NCBI RefSeq assembly: GCF_011694815.1
Contig: NZ_CP050177.1
Location: forward strand, 5,930,001 to 5,994,000
Source: Streptomyces liangshanensis
GTDB lineage: Bacteria > Actinomycetota > Actinomycetes > Streptomycetales > Streptomycetaceae
DNA: 64,000 nucleotides
Direction of reading: 5' to 3'
The position numbers and the translations under genes are program-made. The first letter of the stretch is position 1; each line of letters starts with the position of its first letter. The notes under the pieces are model-generated. The model searched no databases, had not been told where the DNA came from, and saw only the letters and a list, made by a program, of their open reading frames with translations. Positions 8,917 to 18,191 of this stretch are shown here, in pieces.

Positions 8917-9423
8917 TCAGGGGCGGGCGATGGGGGACAGGGTGGCTGAGGTCAGGGTGGTGAGGGACTGGGGGGAGAGTTCTACCTCCAGGCCGCGGCG
9001 GCCCGCCGAGACGCAGATCGTCTCGTGCGACTCCGCCGAGCTGTCCAGGACCGTGCGGAGTCGTTTGCGCTGGCCCAGGGGCGAGATGCCGCCCCGTACG
9101 TAACCCGTCGTACGCTCCGCCGCCGCCGGATCCGCCATCGACGCGCGCTTGCCGCCCACCGCCGACGCCAGCGCCTTGAGGTCCAGCGAGCCGGCCACCG
9201 GCACCACCGCCACCGTCAGTTCGCCGTCCACGTCGGCCACCAGCGTCTTGAAGACCCGGTCGGGGGACACGCCCAGCGCCTCCGCGGCCTCCTCGCCGTA
9301 CGAGGCCGACGCGGGGTCGTGCTCGTACGCGTGCAGGGTGTAGGGCGCGCCCGCCGCCGTCAGGGCGACCGTCGCCGGGGTGCCCCCCGATCCGGGCTGG
9401 GTCTTCTTCTTGGCCTTCGCCAC
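8917..9423 (-). CDS. ybaK: YbaK/EbsC-type aminoacyl-tRNA deacylase
   Basis: 168 aa. A YbaK-type trans-editing enzyme that hydrolyses mischarged tRNA, typically Cys-tRNA(Pro). The conserved catalytic lysine is in VFKTLV (Lys59), with GGISPLGQRKRL further on as in the family. It has a basic N-terminal tail (MAKAKKKTQPGSGG). The GTG start has an AAGGAA-like site upstream, and a hexanucleotide repeat tract lies immediately 5-prime of that. Confidence 0.93.
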   Translation of the reverse strand: MAKAKKKTQPGSGGTPATVALTAAGAPYTLHAYEHDPASASYGEEAAEALGVSPDRVFKTLVADVDGELTVAVVPVAGSLDLKALASAVGGKRASMADPAAAERTTGYVRGGISPLGQRKRLRTVLDSSAESHETICVSAGRRGLEVELSPQSLTTLTSATLSPIARP

Positions 9424-9440
9424 CGGGGGTTCCTTGCGTC

Positions 9441-9492
9441 GGGGAGAGGGAGAGGGAGAGGGAGCGGGAGCGGGAGCGGGACGGGGAGCGGG
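9441..9492. repeat. GGGAGA/GGGAGC hexanucleotide microsatellite
   Basis: About eight near-perfect 6-bp units between ybaK and the Lon-domain gene, within ~20 nt of the ybaK ribosome site. Slippage here would alter ybaK leader length rather than any coding frame. Confidence 0.8.
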
Positions 9493-9497
9493 CTCGC

Positions 9498-10238
9498 TCA
9501 GTTGGGGCTCGTCGGGGACCTGGTCAGGTCCACCGCCGGCAGGGACGGGAGGTGGCGGATCACCGCCGTCTCCGAGCGGAGGAGTCTCAGCTCCTCCCGC
9601 AGCCGCGCCGCCGTGTCCGGGGTCTCCAGCAGCCGCTGCTTCGACGGCGTGTCCAGCACCGCCGCCGCCGCGATCAGGTACGACACCACCGACGGCTCGT
9701 CGGGCAGGTCGTCGCCCGTCGCCAGCGTGCGTTCGCGGGCGCCCGCCAGCCGCTTCTGGTAGGCGCGGAACGCCCGCAGCACCGCCTCGGCCAACGCGGA
9801 CGCGCCCTCGCCGACCTCCTCGGGCAGCTCCTCCACCTCGGCCGTCAGATAGGGGCCGCTCGCGTCGACGGACAGCAGCCGGACCCGGGTGGTGCCGGTG
9901 GCCATCACCTCGAAGCTGCCGTCGGGGCGTTCGCGGATCGTCGCCGCGTCCGCGACGCAGCCCACGTGGTGGAAGGCGGCCAGCGGCTCGGGGCCGAAGC
10001 CGTCGGTCGGGCCGCGCTCGGGCAGGGGCGCCTGGTCGGGCAGGCCCGGGGCGGTCGGCGACAGTTCGTGCCCGTCGCGGACGGCGACCACGGCGAAGCG
10101 GCGCGGCTCGGACTCGTCCGTCTTCAACAGCTCGCGCATCAGCGTGCGATAGCGCTCCTCGAAGACGTTCAGGGGCAGGACGAGGCCCGGGAACAGCACC
10201 GCGTTCAGCGGGAACAGAGGGAGGCGTGCGGTGGTCAC
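9498..10238 (-). CDS. Lon N-terminal (LON substrate-binding) domain protein
   Basis: 246 aa. Begins with the LON domain signature LPLFPLNAVLFPGLVLPLNV and FEERYRTLM. It is a stand-alone LON domain with no AAA+ or protease part. Such proteins are widespread; a role in substrate recognition or protein quality control is inferred only from the domain. The GTG at 10238 was chosen because it is the first start after the upstream gene stop (10244), leaving a 5-bp gap that implies co-transcription. Confidence 0.88.
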   Translation of the reverse strand: MTTARLPLFPLNAVLFPGLVLPLNVFEERYRTLMRELLKTDESEPRRFAVVAVRDGHELSPTAPGLPDQAPLPERGPTDGFGPEPLAAFHHVGCVADAATIRERPDGSFEVMATGTTRVRLLSVDASGPYLTAEVEELPEEVGEGASALAEAVLRAFRAYQKRLAGARERTLATGDDLPDEPSVVSYLIAAAAVLDTPSKQRLLETPDTAARLREELRLLRSETAVIRHLPSLPAVDLTRSPTSPN

Positions 10239-10243
10239 AACGC

Positions 10244-11272
10244 TCAAGCGTAATGGCCGCGGGGCCTTCTCCGGTCTGCCCGGGCCCGCAAAGGCATTTC
10301 GGAGGCCACCTGGAGCCGTACCCCGTCCCGGGTTTCGAGGAACTGGCCCAGCGGATCGTCGGTGAAACACGTCCAGGGGAAGGACGTGGCGTACGGCCCG
10401 ACGAGCCGGAACTGCTCCAGCGCCTCGGCCCACCGGCCGCGTCCCGCCAGGACGTACGCGAGGAGATTGCGCACCTCGGCCGGCCAGGGATCGCCCGCCT
10501 CGTACCGCGCGGACACCGCGACGGCCAGGTCGGCCGCCGCGTCGATCCGGTCCCCCTGTACGGAGGTGGGGTCGCCGCTCATCAGCAGGGTGAACGCCGC
10601 GCGCACGGGCAGCGCCTGGACGAGCGAGCCGGGCAGAGCGTCCCGCGCGGCCTGTTCGGCGAACTCGAAGCACTCGCGGTGCGAGCCGTACCAGAGGGCC
10701 GACAGGTACTGGAGCGCGGCGACATGGCAGCCGTAGTGGTGCGGGGAGCGCCGCACGGCCTGCGCCCAGAGCCCCTCGAACGCCGAGTGCGTGGCGTGGG
10801 TGCCGCGGGCGTGGTCGAGGGCCAGGCGCCACGGCACGGGGTCGCGGGGGTCGCCGTCGGCCGCCGCGTCGATCAGCGGGCCCATCTCCCGCAGCCGTTC
10901 GGCGCGCGCCGGTGACTCCCAGGCCCTGCGGACGGCGAGTTCGGCCTTCACGAGCAGCGCGTCCGGGTCTCGGGGCGTCACCGCGAGCCAGTCGGTGAGC
11001 CAGTCCTCGCGGCTGTGGGCGAACGCGGCCAGCCGTCTCACGTAGCGGTCCCGGTTCTCCCATTCGGCTGATTCCCGTGTGGTCGCGAGGAGTTCCGCGG
11101 CCTGCCCGTACGCGCCGAGGGCGGCGGAGACGAGCACGGGGGCGAGCCGTTCGTCGGGGGCGTCGAGCAGGACGGCGTCGTCCGGCGGCTGCCCCGCCGC
11201 GAGCAGCGGGGTGTGCCGGACCATACGCGCGGTGCCGATCAGGGCGCGGAGCAATGACATGGTGCCGACCAT
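10244..11272 (-). CDS. Hypothetical soluble protein with helical (TPR-like) repeats
   Basis: 342 aa, mostly alpha-helical and rich in Ala, Arg, Glu and Trp. Segments such as GRWAEALEQFRLVG and the spacing of aromatic and alanine residues suggest TPR-like repeats. No signal peptide, membrane segment or catalytic motif is seen. The start could be 11272 or the ATG at 11260 (MSLLRALIG). It is probably co-transcribed with the LON-domain gene 5 bp downstream. I do not recognise its function. Confidence 0.72.
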   Translation of the reverse strand: MVGTMSLLRALIGTARMVRHTPLLAAGQPPDDAVLLDAPDERLAPVLVSAALGAYGQAAELLATTRESAEWENRDRYVRRLAAFAHSREDWLTDWLAVTPRDPDALLVKAELAVRRAWESPARAERLREMGPLIDAAADGDPRDPVPWRLALDHARGTHATHSAFEGLWAQAVRRSPHHYGCHVAALQYLSALWYGSHRECFEFAEQAARDALPGSLVQALPVRAAFTLLMSGDPTSVQGDRIDAAADLAVAVSARYEAGDPWPAEVRNLLAYVLAGRGRWAEALEQFRLVGPYATSFPWTCFTDDPLGQFLETRDGVRLQVASEMPLRARADRRRPRGHYA

Positions 11273-11374
11273 TGAAAACCGCAGGTCGTGGCCGCGCCAG
11301 GGGGCGGCTGTGAAGCTTTCGTAGGGGTGCGAAGGTTGTAGTGGACGAGGTCAAGGGCGGGCAAAGAAAGGGGA

Positions 11375-12982
11375 TCAGCCGCGGCGTAGGAGACGGGAGG
11401 CGCCGGCCGCGACGGTGGTGGCGAGGATCCACCCGAGCAGGACCAGCACGGCCCCGGCCCATTGCCAACCGCCTTCCAGCCGCCAGTACCCGTACTGGCC
11501 GAGATCGATCACCGGGACGAGCAGGTCCAGCGCGAACAGGGCCGGGTTCCAGTCGGGGTGCTCGGTCGCCTTGAGCGGCGGCGGGGCGTGCCGGGTGAAC
11601 GCGATCGTGCCGGCCGCCCAGAGGACCGCCATCCACAGCGCCGCGCGCCCCGGGCGGTAGCCGTACGCCACCGTCCAGTCCTGGAGGTACCCCCAGAGCT
11701 TCGCGGCGAGCGGCAGGGTCTCGCGCCGGCGGCGCTGCTTGACGAGCAGCACCTCGCGCGCGTCGGCGTCCTCGCCGCTGTTGCGCAGGACCTGCGCGAG
11801 CCGCTCGTACGGCTCCGGCGCGTACTCGGGGGTCGCGGCGGCCACCCACTCCAGGCGCCGGCTGAGCGGGAAGTGGCCGACCCACACGAGGTTCTCGTAC
11901 ACGAACCCGCCCATCGCGAGCCCGCCGGGACCCGGCCAGCTGGTCGACACGTCGACCAGCGTGACGATCCTCGCCCCGCTCAGCACGACCCGCCCCTCCT
12001 CGGGGCGTTCGCACTTGAACCGCAGCTCCGGCGTGACGATCCGGCGCAGCGACAGCTCCTCACCGGCCATCAGGACGAACCGCGCCTGGTCGAGGTCGAC
12101 CGCGTCCCCGAACCGCCCGTCGTCCAGCCGCACCCCGCCCCGGCACTCGAAGGGCTGCACCCGGGTGCCGGGCGGCGGGCTGCCCGCGGTGCCGACGCCG
12201 TACGGGGGAGTGGAACCGGCGGGTCCGGTCTCGTCCGACACCCACGCGCCGGTCATGTGGAGCGTCCGCTCGACCGTCAGGCGCGGCGCGTTGAGCGCCC
12301 GGCGGTCGCGCGGGGCGCGCAGCCGGCTGCCGCGCAGGCTCAGCGACACCCCGATCTTCGCGCCGCGCAGACTCACCTCGCCGTATGTCTCGATCTGGTC
12401 GGCCTGGAGGTCCTGGGCCACGGTCATGCCGTCGGCGGTGATCGCCCTGCCGAGCCGGTCGGGGCGTACCTCTATCTGGCTGATCAGCAGATCCGTACCG
12501 ATCTGGGCGTCCGTCAGCCGGATCCCGCGCTCGACACGGCACCGCGGCAGGTGAAGGTCACCCTCCGTGTGCAACCGGGCCGCCTCCAGGCGCGGTATCG
12601 CGCAGCCCACCATGCGCAGGGTGGTGAAGTGCGACTCGGGGAGCACGATCTCGTTGTCGAACAGGCAGCGGTCCAGTTCGACGTACGGCGCGATCGTGCC
12701 GCCCGCGAGCGTCAGCGTCCCGGTGATCCGCACCCCGCGCATCTTGAGCGCGGCGACCCGGCCCGGGAGCGCCGGCGGGCCGCTGAGCAGGAGCAACGCG
12801 ATGACCCTGGCGCGCACGCTGCGGTTCGCGCCCCAGCCGTGCGGGGCGAACGGGTCGTCGCGCCGGGGGTCGTACGTGGAGAGGTCGTACGTACTGCCGT
12901 TCCGGAAGGCCTGCCACATGCCCAGCTCGGCCGCGCTGAGCCAGTCGGGAGCCTCACCTTCCTGCGGCTCGGTCACCGTCAC
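11375..12982 (-). CDS. Membrane-anchored protein with a beta-helix-like N-terminal region
   Basis: 535 aa. Residues ~80-260 contain recurring short segments (LRGAKIGVSLSLRGSRL, ADGMTVAQDLQADQIE) that read like a right-handed beta-helix or bactofilin/pentapeptide-type stack. The C-terminal ~120 aa carry two to three membrane segments (RAALWMAVLWAAGTIAF, WAGAVLVLLGWILATTVAA) and end in RLLRRG. Homologs are often labelled 'membrane-associated oxidoreductase', but I see no nucleotide- or cofactor-binding motif to support that. It is transcribed divergently from hisD. Confidence 0.75.
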   Translation of the reverse strand: MTVTEPQEGEAPDWLSAAELGMWQAFRNGSTYDLSTYDPRRDDPFAPHGWGANRSVRARVIALLLLSGPPALPGRVAALKMRGVRITGTLTLAGGTIAPYVELDRCLFDNEIVLPESHFTTLRMVGCAIPRLEAARLHTEGDLHLPRCRVERGIRLTDAQIGTDLLISQIEVRPDRLGRAITADGMTVAQDLQADQIETYGEVSLRGAKIGVSLSLRGSRLRAPRDRRALNAPRLTVERTLHMTGAWVSDETGPAGSTPPYGVGTAGSPPPGTRVQPFECRGGVRLDDGRFGDAVDLDQARFVLMAGEELSLRRIVTPELRFKCERPEEGRVVLSGARIVTLVDVSTSWPGPGGLAMGGFVYENLVWVGHFPLSRRLEWVAAATPEYAPEPYERLAQVLRNSGEDADAREVLLVKQRRRRETLPLAAKLWGYLQDWTVAYGYRPGRAALWMAVLWAAGTIAFTRHAPPPLKATEHPDWNPALFALDLLVPVIDLGQYGYWRLEGGWQWAGAVLVLLGWILATTVAAGASRLLRRG

Positions 12983-13077
12983 TGCCGGCCCTCCGCTTCC
13001 CCGTCGCGTCGTTACTCATGGTGTTCCCTCTGGGTGACGGCCTGAACGCTAGTGGTGAGATGAGCCTGGCGGGACGT

Positions 13078-13094
13078 GTATCAGCCAGTGATAC
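13078..13094. promoter_or_regulatory. Operator-like palindrome upstream of the his operon
   Basis: GTATCAGCCAGTGATAC: perfect 6-bp arms with a 5-nt spacer, centred about 50 nt upstream of the hisD start and between two divergent genes. No matching regulator is encoded next to it. Confidence 0.5.
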
Positions 13095-13122
13095 TCGCGT
13101 CCGGCGGCCGGAGGCCGTCTGC

Positions 13123-13128
13123 GAGAAT
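13123..13128 (+). promoter_or_regulatory. hisD -10 hexamer (leaderless)
   Basis: GAGAAT ends 7 nt before the hisD GTG. No Shine-Dalgarno sequence precedes the start. Confidence 0.5.
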
Positions 13129-13135
13129 TGACCGC

Positions 13136-14467
13136 GTGATCTCACGAATCGATCTGCGTGGCGGCGCCCTCCCCGAGGGCTCCGCACTGCGTGACCTGCT
13201 GCCCCGAGCCGAGTTCGACGTGGAAGCCGCCCTGGAGAAGGTGCGGCCCATCTGCGAGGACGTGCACCATCGCGGTACGGAAGCGCTGATCGAGTACGCG
13301 GAGAAGTTCGACGGCGTGAAGCTCACCCGGGTCCGGGTGCCCGCGGCGGCCCTGGCCGACGCCCTGGCCGGACTTGACCCGGCCGTACGGGCCGCGCTGG
13401 AGGAGTCCGCCCGGCGGGCCAGGCTCGTCCACCGCGAGCAGCGGCGCGCCCCGCACACCACGCAGGTGGTGCCCGGCGGCACGGTCCGCGAGAAGTGGGT
13501 CCCGGTCGGGCGCGTGGGGCTCTACGCGCCGGGCGGCCGGTCCGTCTACCCCTCGTCCGTGATCATGAACGTGGTGCCGGCCCAGGAGGCGGGGGTCGCG
13601 TCGATCGCGCTCGCCTCGCCGCCGCAGGCCGACTTCGGCGGGCTGCCCCACCCCACGATCCTCGCCGCCTGCGCCCTGCTGGGCGTCGACGAGGTGTACG
13701 CGGTGGGCGGCGCGCAGGCCGTGGCGATGTTCGCGTACGGCACCACGGGCCCCGACGGCTGCGCCCCCGCCGACATGGTCACCGGCCCCGGCAACATCTG
13801 GGTCGCCGCCGCCAAGCGGTACTTCACCGGCCGGATCGGCATCGACACCGAGGCCGGCCCCACCGAGATCGCGGTCCTCGCGGACTCCACCGCCGACCCC
13901 GTGCACGTCGCCGCCGACCTGATCAGCCAGGCCGAGCACGACCCGCTGGCCGCCGCCGTCCTCGTCACCGACTCCGCCGAGCTGGCCGACGCGGTCGAGA
14001 AGGAGCTGGAGCCGCAGGTCGCCGCGACCAAGCACGTCGAGGACCGGGTGGCGCCCGCGCTGGCCGGCAAGCAGTCCGCGATCGTCCTGGTCGACTCCGT
14101 CGAGGACGGCCTGCGGGTCGTGGACGCGTACGGCGCCGAGCACCTGGAGATCCAGACCGCCGACGCGGCGGCCGTCGCCGACCGGGTCCGCAACGCGGGC
14201 GCGATCTTCGTCGGCCCGTACGCGCCGGTCTCCCTCGGCGACTACTGCGCCGGCTCCAACCACGTCCTGCCCACCGGCGGTTGCGCCTGCCACTCCTCCG
14301 GGCTCTCCGTCCAGTCCTTCCTGCGCGGCATCCACATCGTGGACTACACCAGGGACGCCCTCGCCGAGGTCGCCCACCACGTCGTGACCCTCGCCGAGGC
14401 GGAGGACCTGCCCGCCCACGGCGCGGCCGTCAAAGCAAGGTTCGGCTGGAAGGTGCCCACCGCATGA
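13136..14467 (+). CDS. hisD: Histidinol dehydrogenase
   Basis: 443 aa. Catalyses the last two steps of histidine synthesis (histidinol to histidine, NAD+ and Zn dependent). Family motifs are clear: [37 protein letters not shown] and the C-terminal [20 protein letters not shown]. The open frame begins at 13076, but the GTG at 13136 gives the conserved N-terminus ISRIDLRGG and follows the -10 element. First gene of the his operon; the stop overlaps the hisC start by ATGA. Confidence 0.97.
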   Translation: MISRIDLRGGALPEGSALRDLLPRAEFDVEAALEKVRPICEDVHHRGTEALIEYAEKFDGVKLTRVRVPAAALADALAGLDPAVRAALEESARRARLVHREQRRAPHTTQVVPGGTVREKWVPVGRVGLYAPGGRSVYPSSVIMNVVPAQEAGVASIALASPPQADFGGLPHPTILAACALLGVDEVYAVGGAQAVAMFAYGTTGPDGCAPADMVTGPGNIWVAAAKRYFTGRIGIDTEAGPTEIAVLADSTADPVHVAADLISQAEHDPLAAAVLVTDSAELADAVEKELEPQVAATKHVEDRVAPALAGKQSAIVLVDSVEDGLRVVDAYGAEHLEIQTADAAAVADRVRNAGAIFVGPYAPVSLGDYCAGSNHVLPTGGCACHSSGLSVQSFLRGIHIVDYTRDALAEVAHHVVTLAEAEDLPAHGAAVKARFGWKVPTA

Positions 14468-15606
14468 CCGGCACCTCAGGGCCCGCCCGGGAGCCGGGCG
14501 ACCTCGGCATCGACGACCTTCCCGTACGGGACGAGCTGCGCGGCAAGACCCCGTACGGCGCGCCCCAGCTCGACGTCCCCGTCCAGCTGAACACCAACGA
14601 GAACCCGTACCCGCTGCCCGAGGCGCTCGTCGAGCGGATCGCCGAGCGGGTCCGCGAAGCCGCGCGCGGCCTCAACCGCTACCCCGACCGGGACGCCGTC
14701 GAGCTGCGCACCGAACTGGCCGCGTACCTGTCCAGGACCGGCGGCCACCCGCTGACCACCGCCCACGTGTGGGCCGCCAACGGCTCCAACGAGGTCATCC
14801 AGCAACTGCTCCAGACCTTCGGCGGCCCCGGCCGCACCGCGATCGGCTTCGAGCCGTCGTACTCGATGCACCACCTCATCGCACGCGGCACCGGCACCGG
14901 CTGGCTCTCCGGGCCGCGCGGCGAGGACTTCACGATCGACGTCACGGCCGCCGTCGCGGCGATCACCGCGCACCGCCCCGACGTCGTCTTCATCACCTCC
15001 CCCAACAACCCCACGGGCACCGCGGTCGACGCGGAGACCGTCCTCGCGCTGTACGAGGCGGCCCAGGCGGCCAGGCCGTCCCTGGTCGTCGTGGACGAGG
15101 CGTACGTCGAGTTCAGCCACCGCCCGTCGCTGCTCCCGCTCATCGAGGGCCGCCCCCGGCTGGTGGTCTCCCGCACGATGTCCAAGGCGTTCGGCGCCGC
15201 GGGCCTGCGCCTCGGCTACCTCGCCGCCCACCCCGCCGTGGTCGACGCGGTCCAGCTGGTGCGGCTGCCGTACCACCTCTCGGCCGTGACCCAGGCCACC
15301 GCGCTCGCGGCCCTGGAGCACACCGATACGCTGCTCGGGTACGTGGAGACGCTCAAGGCAGAGCGGGACCGGCTGGTCGGCGAGCTGAGGGCCCTCGGCT
15401 ACGAGGTCACGGACTCGGACGCGAACTTCGTGCAGTTCGGCCGGTTCGAGGACTCCCACGCCGCGTGGCGGTGGATCCTCGACCGGGGTGTCCTGGTCCG
15501 CGACAACGGCGTACCGGGACGGCTGCGGGTCACCGCGGGCACCCCGTCCGAGAACGACGCGTTCCTCGACGCGGTACGGGAACTCAAGAAGGAGCAGAGC
15601 GCATGA
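14464..15606 (+). CDS. hisC: Histidinol-phosphate aminotransferase
   Basis: 380 aa, PLP-dependent class I/II aminotransferase. N-terminal [11 protein letters not shown], then [10 protein letters not shown] and VVDEAYVEF. The PLP lysine is in SRTMSKAFG (Lys241), followed by [11 protein letters not shown]. Converts imidazole-acetol phosphate to histidinol phosphate using glutamate. Starts at an ATG overlapping the hisD stop by 4 nt, and itself overlaps hisB by 4 nt, so translation is coupled. Confidence 0.97.
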   Translation: MTGTSGPAREPGDLGIDDLPVRDELRGKTPYGAPQLDVPVQLNTNENPYPLPEALVERIAERVREAARGLNRYPDRDAVELRTELAAYLSRTGGHPLTTAHVWAANGSNEVIQQLLQTFGGPGRTAIGFEPSYSMHHLIARGTGTGWLSGPRGEDFTIDVTAAVAAITAHRPDVVFITSPNNPTGTAVDAETVLALYEAAQAARPSLVVVDEAYVEFSHRPSLLPLIEGRPRLVVSRTMSKAFGAAGLRLGYLAAHPAVVDAVQLVRLPYHLSAVTQATALAALEHTDTLLGYVETLKAERDRLVGELRALGYEVTDSDANFVQFGRFEDSHAAWRWILDRGVLVRDNGVPGRLRVTAGTPSENDAFLDAVRELKKEQSA

Positions 15607-16196
15607 GCCGCATCGGCCGCGTGGAACGCAGTACGAAAGAGACATCGGTCGTCGTGGAGATCGACCTCGACGGCACCGGGACGGTCGACGTCTCGACCGG
15701 GGTCGGCTTCTTCGACCACATGCTCGACCAGCTCGGCCGGCACGGCCTGTTCGACCTCACGGTGAAGACCGAGGGCGACCTGCACATCGACACCCACCAC
15801 ACCATCGAGGACACCGCGCTGGCCCTCGGCGCCGCCTTCAAGCAGGCCCTCGGCGACAAGGTCGGCGTCTACCGCTTCGGCAACTGCACGGTCCCGCTGG
15901 ACGAGTCGCTCGCCCAGGTCACCGTGGACCTCTCCGGCCGGCCGTACCTGGTGCACACCGAGCCCGAGAACATGGCGCCGATGATCGGCACGTACGACAC
16001 GACGATGACCCGGCACATCCTGGAGTCGTTCGTCGCCCAGGCCAGGATCGCGCTCCACGTCCACGTACCGTACGGGCGCAACGCCCACCACATCGTGGAG
16101 TGCCAGTTCAAGGCCCTCGCCCGCGCGCTGCGGTACGCCTCCGAGCGTGACCCCCGCGCCGTGGGAATCCTCCCGTCAACCAAGGGTGCCCTGTGA
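15603..16196 (+). CDS. hisB: Imidazoleglycerol-phosphate dehydratase
   Basis: 197 aa, the monofunctional dehydratase. The phosphatase half of the E. coli HisB fusion is absent, so histidinol-phosphatase must be encoded elsewhere. Mn-binding motifs [27 protein letters not shown] and [15 protein letters not shown] are present. The ATG at 15603 overlaps hisC (ATGA); the stop overlaps the GTG of the next small gene. Confidence 0.97.
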   Translation: MSRIGRVERSTKETSVVVEIDLDGTGTVDVSTGVGFFDHMLDQLGRHGLFDLTVKTEGDLHIDTHHTIEDTALALGAAFKQALGDKVGVYRFGNCTVPLDESLAQVTVDLSGRPYLVHTEPENMAPMIGTYDTTMTRHILESFVAQARIALHVHVPYGRNAHHIVECQFKALARALRYASERDPRAVGILPSTKGAL

Positions 16197-16360
16197 CCGG
16201 CCTGTCGACCATCCTGATCGTCCTGGGACTCTTCCTGGCGGGCGGTGTCTACTCCTTCACCAAGCAGAAGCTGCCCACCGGTGTGATCACCCTGCTGGCG
16301 ATCTCCTCCGCCTTCTGCCTGGTCGCGGGTGTCCTGCGGATCCAGGGCATCTGGGGGTGA
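16193..16360 (+). CDS. Small two-TM membrane protein within the his operon
   Basis: 55 aa ([18 protein letters not shown]...GIWG) with two hydrophobic segments at about 5-22 and 30-47 joined by a short basic loop (FTKQKLP). The GTG overlaps the hisB stop (GTGA), and its own stop overlaps the in-frame hisH GTG, so it is translationally locked into the operon. Small proteins at this position are familiar in Streptomyces his operons. No known role; the coupling suggests it is made at the same rate as the enzymes. Confidence 0.8.
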   Translation: MTGLSTILIVLGLFLAGGVYSFTKQKLPTGVITLLAISSAFCLVAGVLRIQGIWG

Positions 16361-17028
16361 GCGCGGTGACCGGACCCACCAGGAGCACCACGCCCGCCAA
16401 GAAGGTCGTCGTCTTCGACTACGGCTTCGGCAACGTCCGCTCCGCGGAACGCGCCCTCGCCCGCGCCGGCGCCGACGTCGAGATCACCCGCGACTTCGAC
16501 CGGGCCATGAACGCCGACGGGCTGCTCGTGCCCGGCGTCGGCGCCTTCTCCGCCTGCATGCGGGGACTCAAGGACGCCCGCGGCGAATGGATCATCGGCC
16601 GCAGGCTGTCCGGCGGCCGTCCCGTCCTCGGCATCTGCGTCGGCATGCAGATCCTCTTCGAGCGCGGCATCGAGCACGGCGTCGAGACCGAGGGCCTCGA
16701 CGAGTGGCCCGGCACGGTCGAGCCGCTCGACGCCCCGGTCGTGCCCCACATGGGGTGGAACACCGTCGAGGCCCCCGCGGACAGCCAGCTGTTCGCGGGC
16801 GTCGGCGCCGACGAGCGCTTCTACTTCGTGCACTCGTACGCCGTGCGGCAGTGGGGCCTCGAAGTCACCAACCCCGCCATCCGCGCCCCGCGGGTCACCT
16901 GGTCCACCCACGGCGAGCCATTCGTCGCCGCGGTGGAGAACGGTGCACTGTGGGCCACCCAGTTCCACCCCGAGAAGTCCGGCGACGCCGGCGCCCAGCT
17001 GCTGACCAACTGGATCGGAACCCTCTGA
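16357..17028 (+). CDS. hisH: Imidazole glycerol phosphate synthase, glutaminase subunit
   Basis: 223 aa, class I glutamine amidotransferase that supplies ammonia to HisF. The nucleophile is Cys94 in GICVGMQ, with the His204/Glu206 pair in FHPEKS. The GTG at 16357 overlaps the preceding stop (GTGA). A second in-frame GTG at 16366 would shorten the protein by 3 aa. It is separated from its partner hisF by priA and a Rid-family gene. The priA ATG follows the stop directly. Confidence 0.96.
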   Translation: MSAVTGPTRSTTPAKKVVVFDYGFGNVRSAERALARAGADVEITRDFDRAMNADGLLVPGVGAFSACMRGLKDARGEWIIGRRLSGGRPVLGICVGMQILFERGIEHGVETEGLDEWPGTVEPLDAPVVPHMGWNTVEAPADSQLFAGVGADERFYFVHSYAVRQWGLEVTNPAIRAPRVTWSTHGEPFVAAVENGALWATQFHPEKSGDAGAQLLTNWIGTL

Positions 17029-17775
17029 ATGTCTCCTGTGCCGAAGCTCGAACTCCTCCCGGCCGTCGACGTCCGCGACGGCCAGGCCGTCCGCCTCGTC
17101 CATGGCGAGTCGGGATCCGAGACCTCGTACGGCTCCCCCCTCGAAGCGGCCCTCGCCTGGCAGCGCGCGGGCGCCGAGTGGCTGCACCTCGTCGACCTGG
17201 ACGCCGCCTTCGGCACCGGTGACAACCGCGACCTGATCGCCGAGGTCACCGCGGCCATGGACATCAAGGTCGAACTGTCCGGCGGGATCCGCGACGACGC
17301 CTCGCTCGCCGCCGCCCTCGGCACCGGCTGCACCCGCGTCAACCTCGGCACGGCCGCGCTGGAGACCCCCGAGTGGGTCGCCAGGATCATCGCCGAGAAC
17401 GGCGACCGCATCGCCGTCGGCCTCGACGTCCGGGGCACCACCCTGCGCGGGCGCGGCTGGACCCGCGACGGCGGCGACCTCTACGAGACCCTGGCCCGCC
17501 TCGACGCCGAGGGCTGTGCCCGGTACGTCGTCACGGACATCGCGAAGGACGGCACCCTCCAGGGCCCCAACCTGGAGCTGCTGCGCAACGTCTGCGCCGC
17601 CACCGACCGGCCCGTCGTCGCCTCCGGCGGGGTCTCCTCGCTGGACGACCTGCTCGCCATCGCCACGCTCGTGCCCGAGGGAGTCGAGGGCGCGATCGTC
17701 GGCAAGGCGCTGTACGCGAAGGCGTTCACGCTGGAAGAGGCGCTGGAGACGGTGGCGGGGACGGCGGTCCGATGA
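17029..17775 (+). CDS. priA: Phosphoribosyl isomerase A, bifunctional HisA/TrpF
   Basis: 248 aa (beta/alpha)8 barrel. In actinobacteria PriA isomerises both ProFAR (histidine pathway) and PRA (tryptophan pathway), replacing TrpF. Catalytic aspartates appear as Asp14 (PAVDVRDG) and Asp170 (VTDIAKDGT). The loop [10 protein letters not shown] is typical of PriA rather than single-function HisA. No trpF is seen among the trp genes in this window, consistent with dual use. It begins on the base after the hisH stop and overlaps the Rid-family gene (ATGA). Confidence 0.95.
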   Translation: MSPVPKLELLPAVDVRDGQAVRLVHGESGSETSYGSPLEAALAWQRAGAEWLHLVDLDAAFGTGDNRDLIAEVTAAMDIKVELSGGIRDDASLAAALGTGCTRVNLGTAALETPEWVARIIAENGDRIAVGLDVRGTTLRGRGWTRDGGDLYETLARLDAEGCARYVVTDIAKDGTLQGPNLELLRNVCAATDRPVVASGGVSSLDDLLAIATLVPEGVEGAIVGKALYAKAFTLEEALETVAGTAVR

Positions 17776-18191
17776 GCGGCGGGACGCCGGGCCAGGTGCG
17801 GAAGATCTCCTCGGGCGGGCCGTGGGAGGAGTCCTTCGGCTACTCCCGCGCGGTACAGCTGCCCAACGGCCTGGTGCTCGTGTCCGGTTGTACGTCGGTG
17901 GTCGGCGGCCGGATCGCCGAGGGCAGCCCGTACGAGCAGACGAGGACCGCCTTCGGCGTGGCCGTCAAGGCGCTGGAGGAGCTCGGCCTCGGCGCCGAGC
18001 ATGTGGTCCGCACCCGGATGTACATCACCCACCCGCGCGACGCCGACGACGTGGGCCGCGCCCACAAGGAGCTGTTCGACCCCGTACGGCCGGCCGCCTC
18101 CATGGTCGTCGTCGCGGGCCTCATCGACCCGAGCCTGGTCGTCGAGGTGGAGGTCGAGGCCTACCGGGCCCCCTCGGGAGGCCCCGCATGA
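17772..18191 (+). CDS. Rid-family (YjgF/YER057c/UK114) protein lacking the catalytic arginine
   Basis: 139 aa, Rid fold with the family segments [18 protein letters not shown] and the terminal [10 protein letters not shown]. RidA proper deaminates reactive enamine/imine intermediates using an Arg in a PAR(S/T) motif. Here the equivalent is RPAASMVV, so that Arg appears replaced by Ala and canonical RidA activity is doubtful. It is inserted between priA and hisF with 4-nt overlaps on both sides, so a histidine-linked role or complex partner is plausible but unproven. Confidence 0.85.
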   Translation: MSGGTPGQVRKISSGGPWEESFGYSRAVQLPNGLVLVSGCTSVVGGRIAEGSPYEQTRTAFGVAVKALEELGLGAEHVVRTRMYITHPRDADDVGRAHKELFDPVRPAASMVVVAGLIDPSLVVEVEVEAYRAPSGGPA

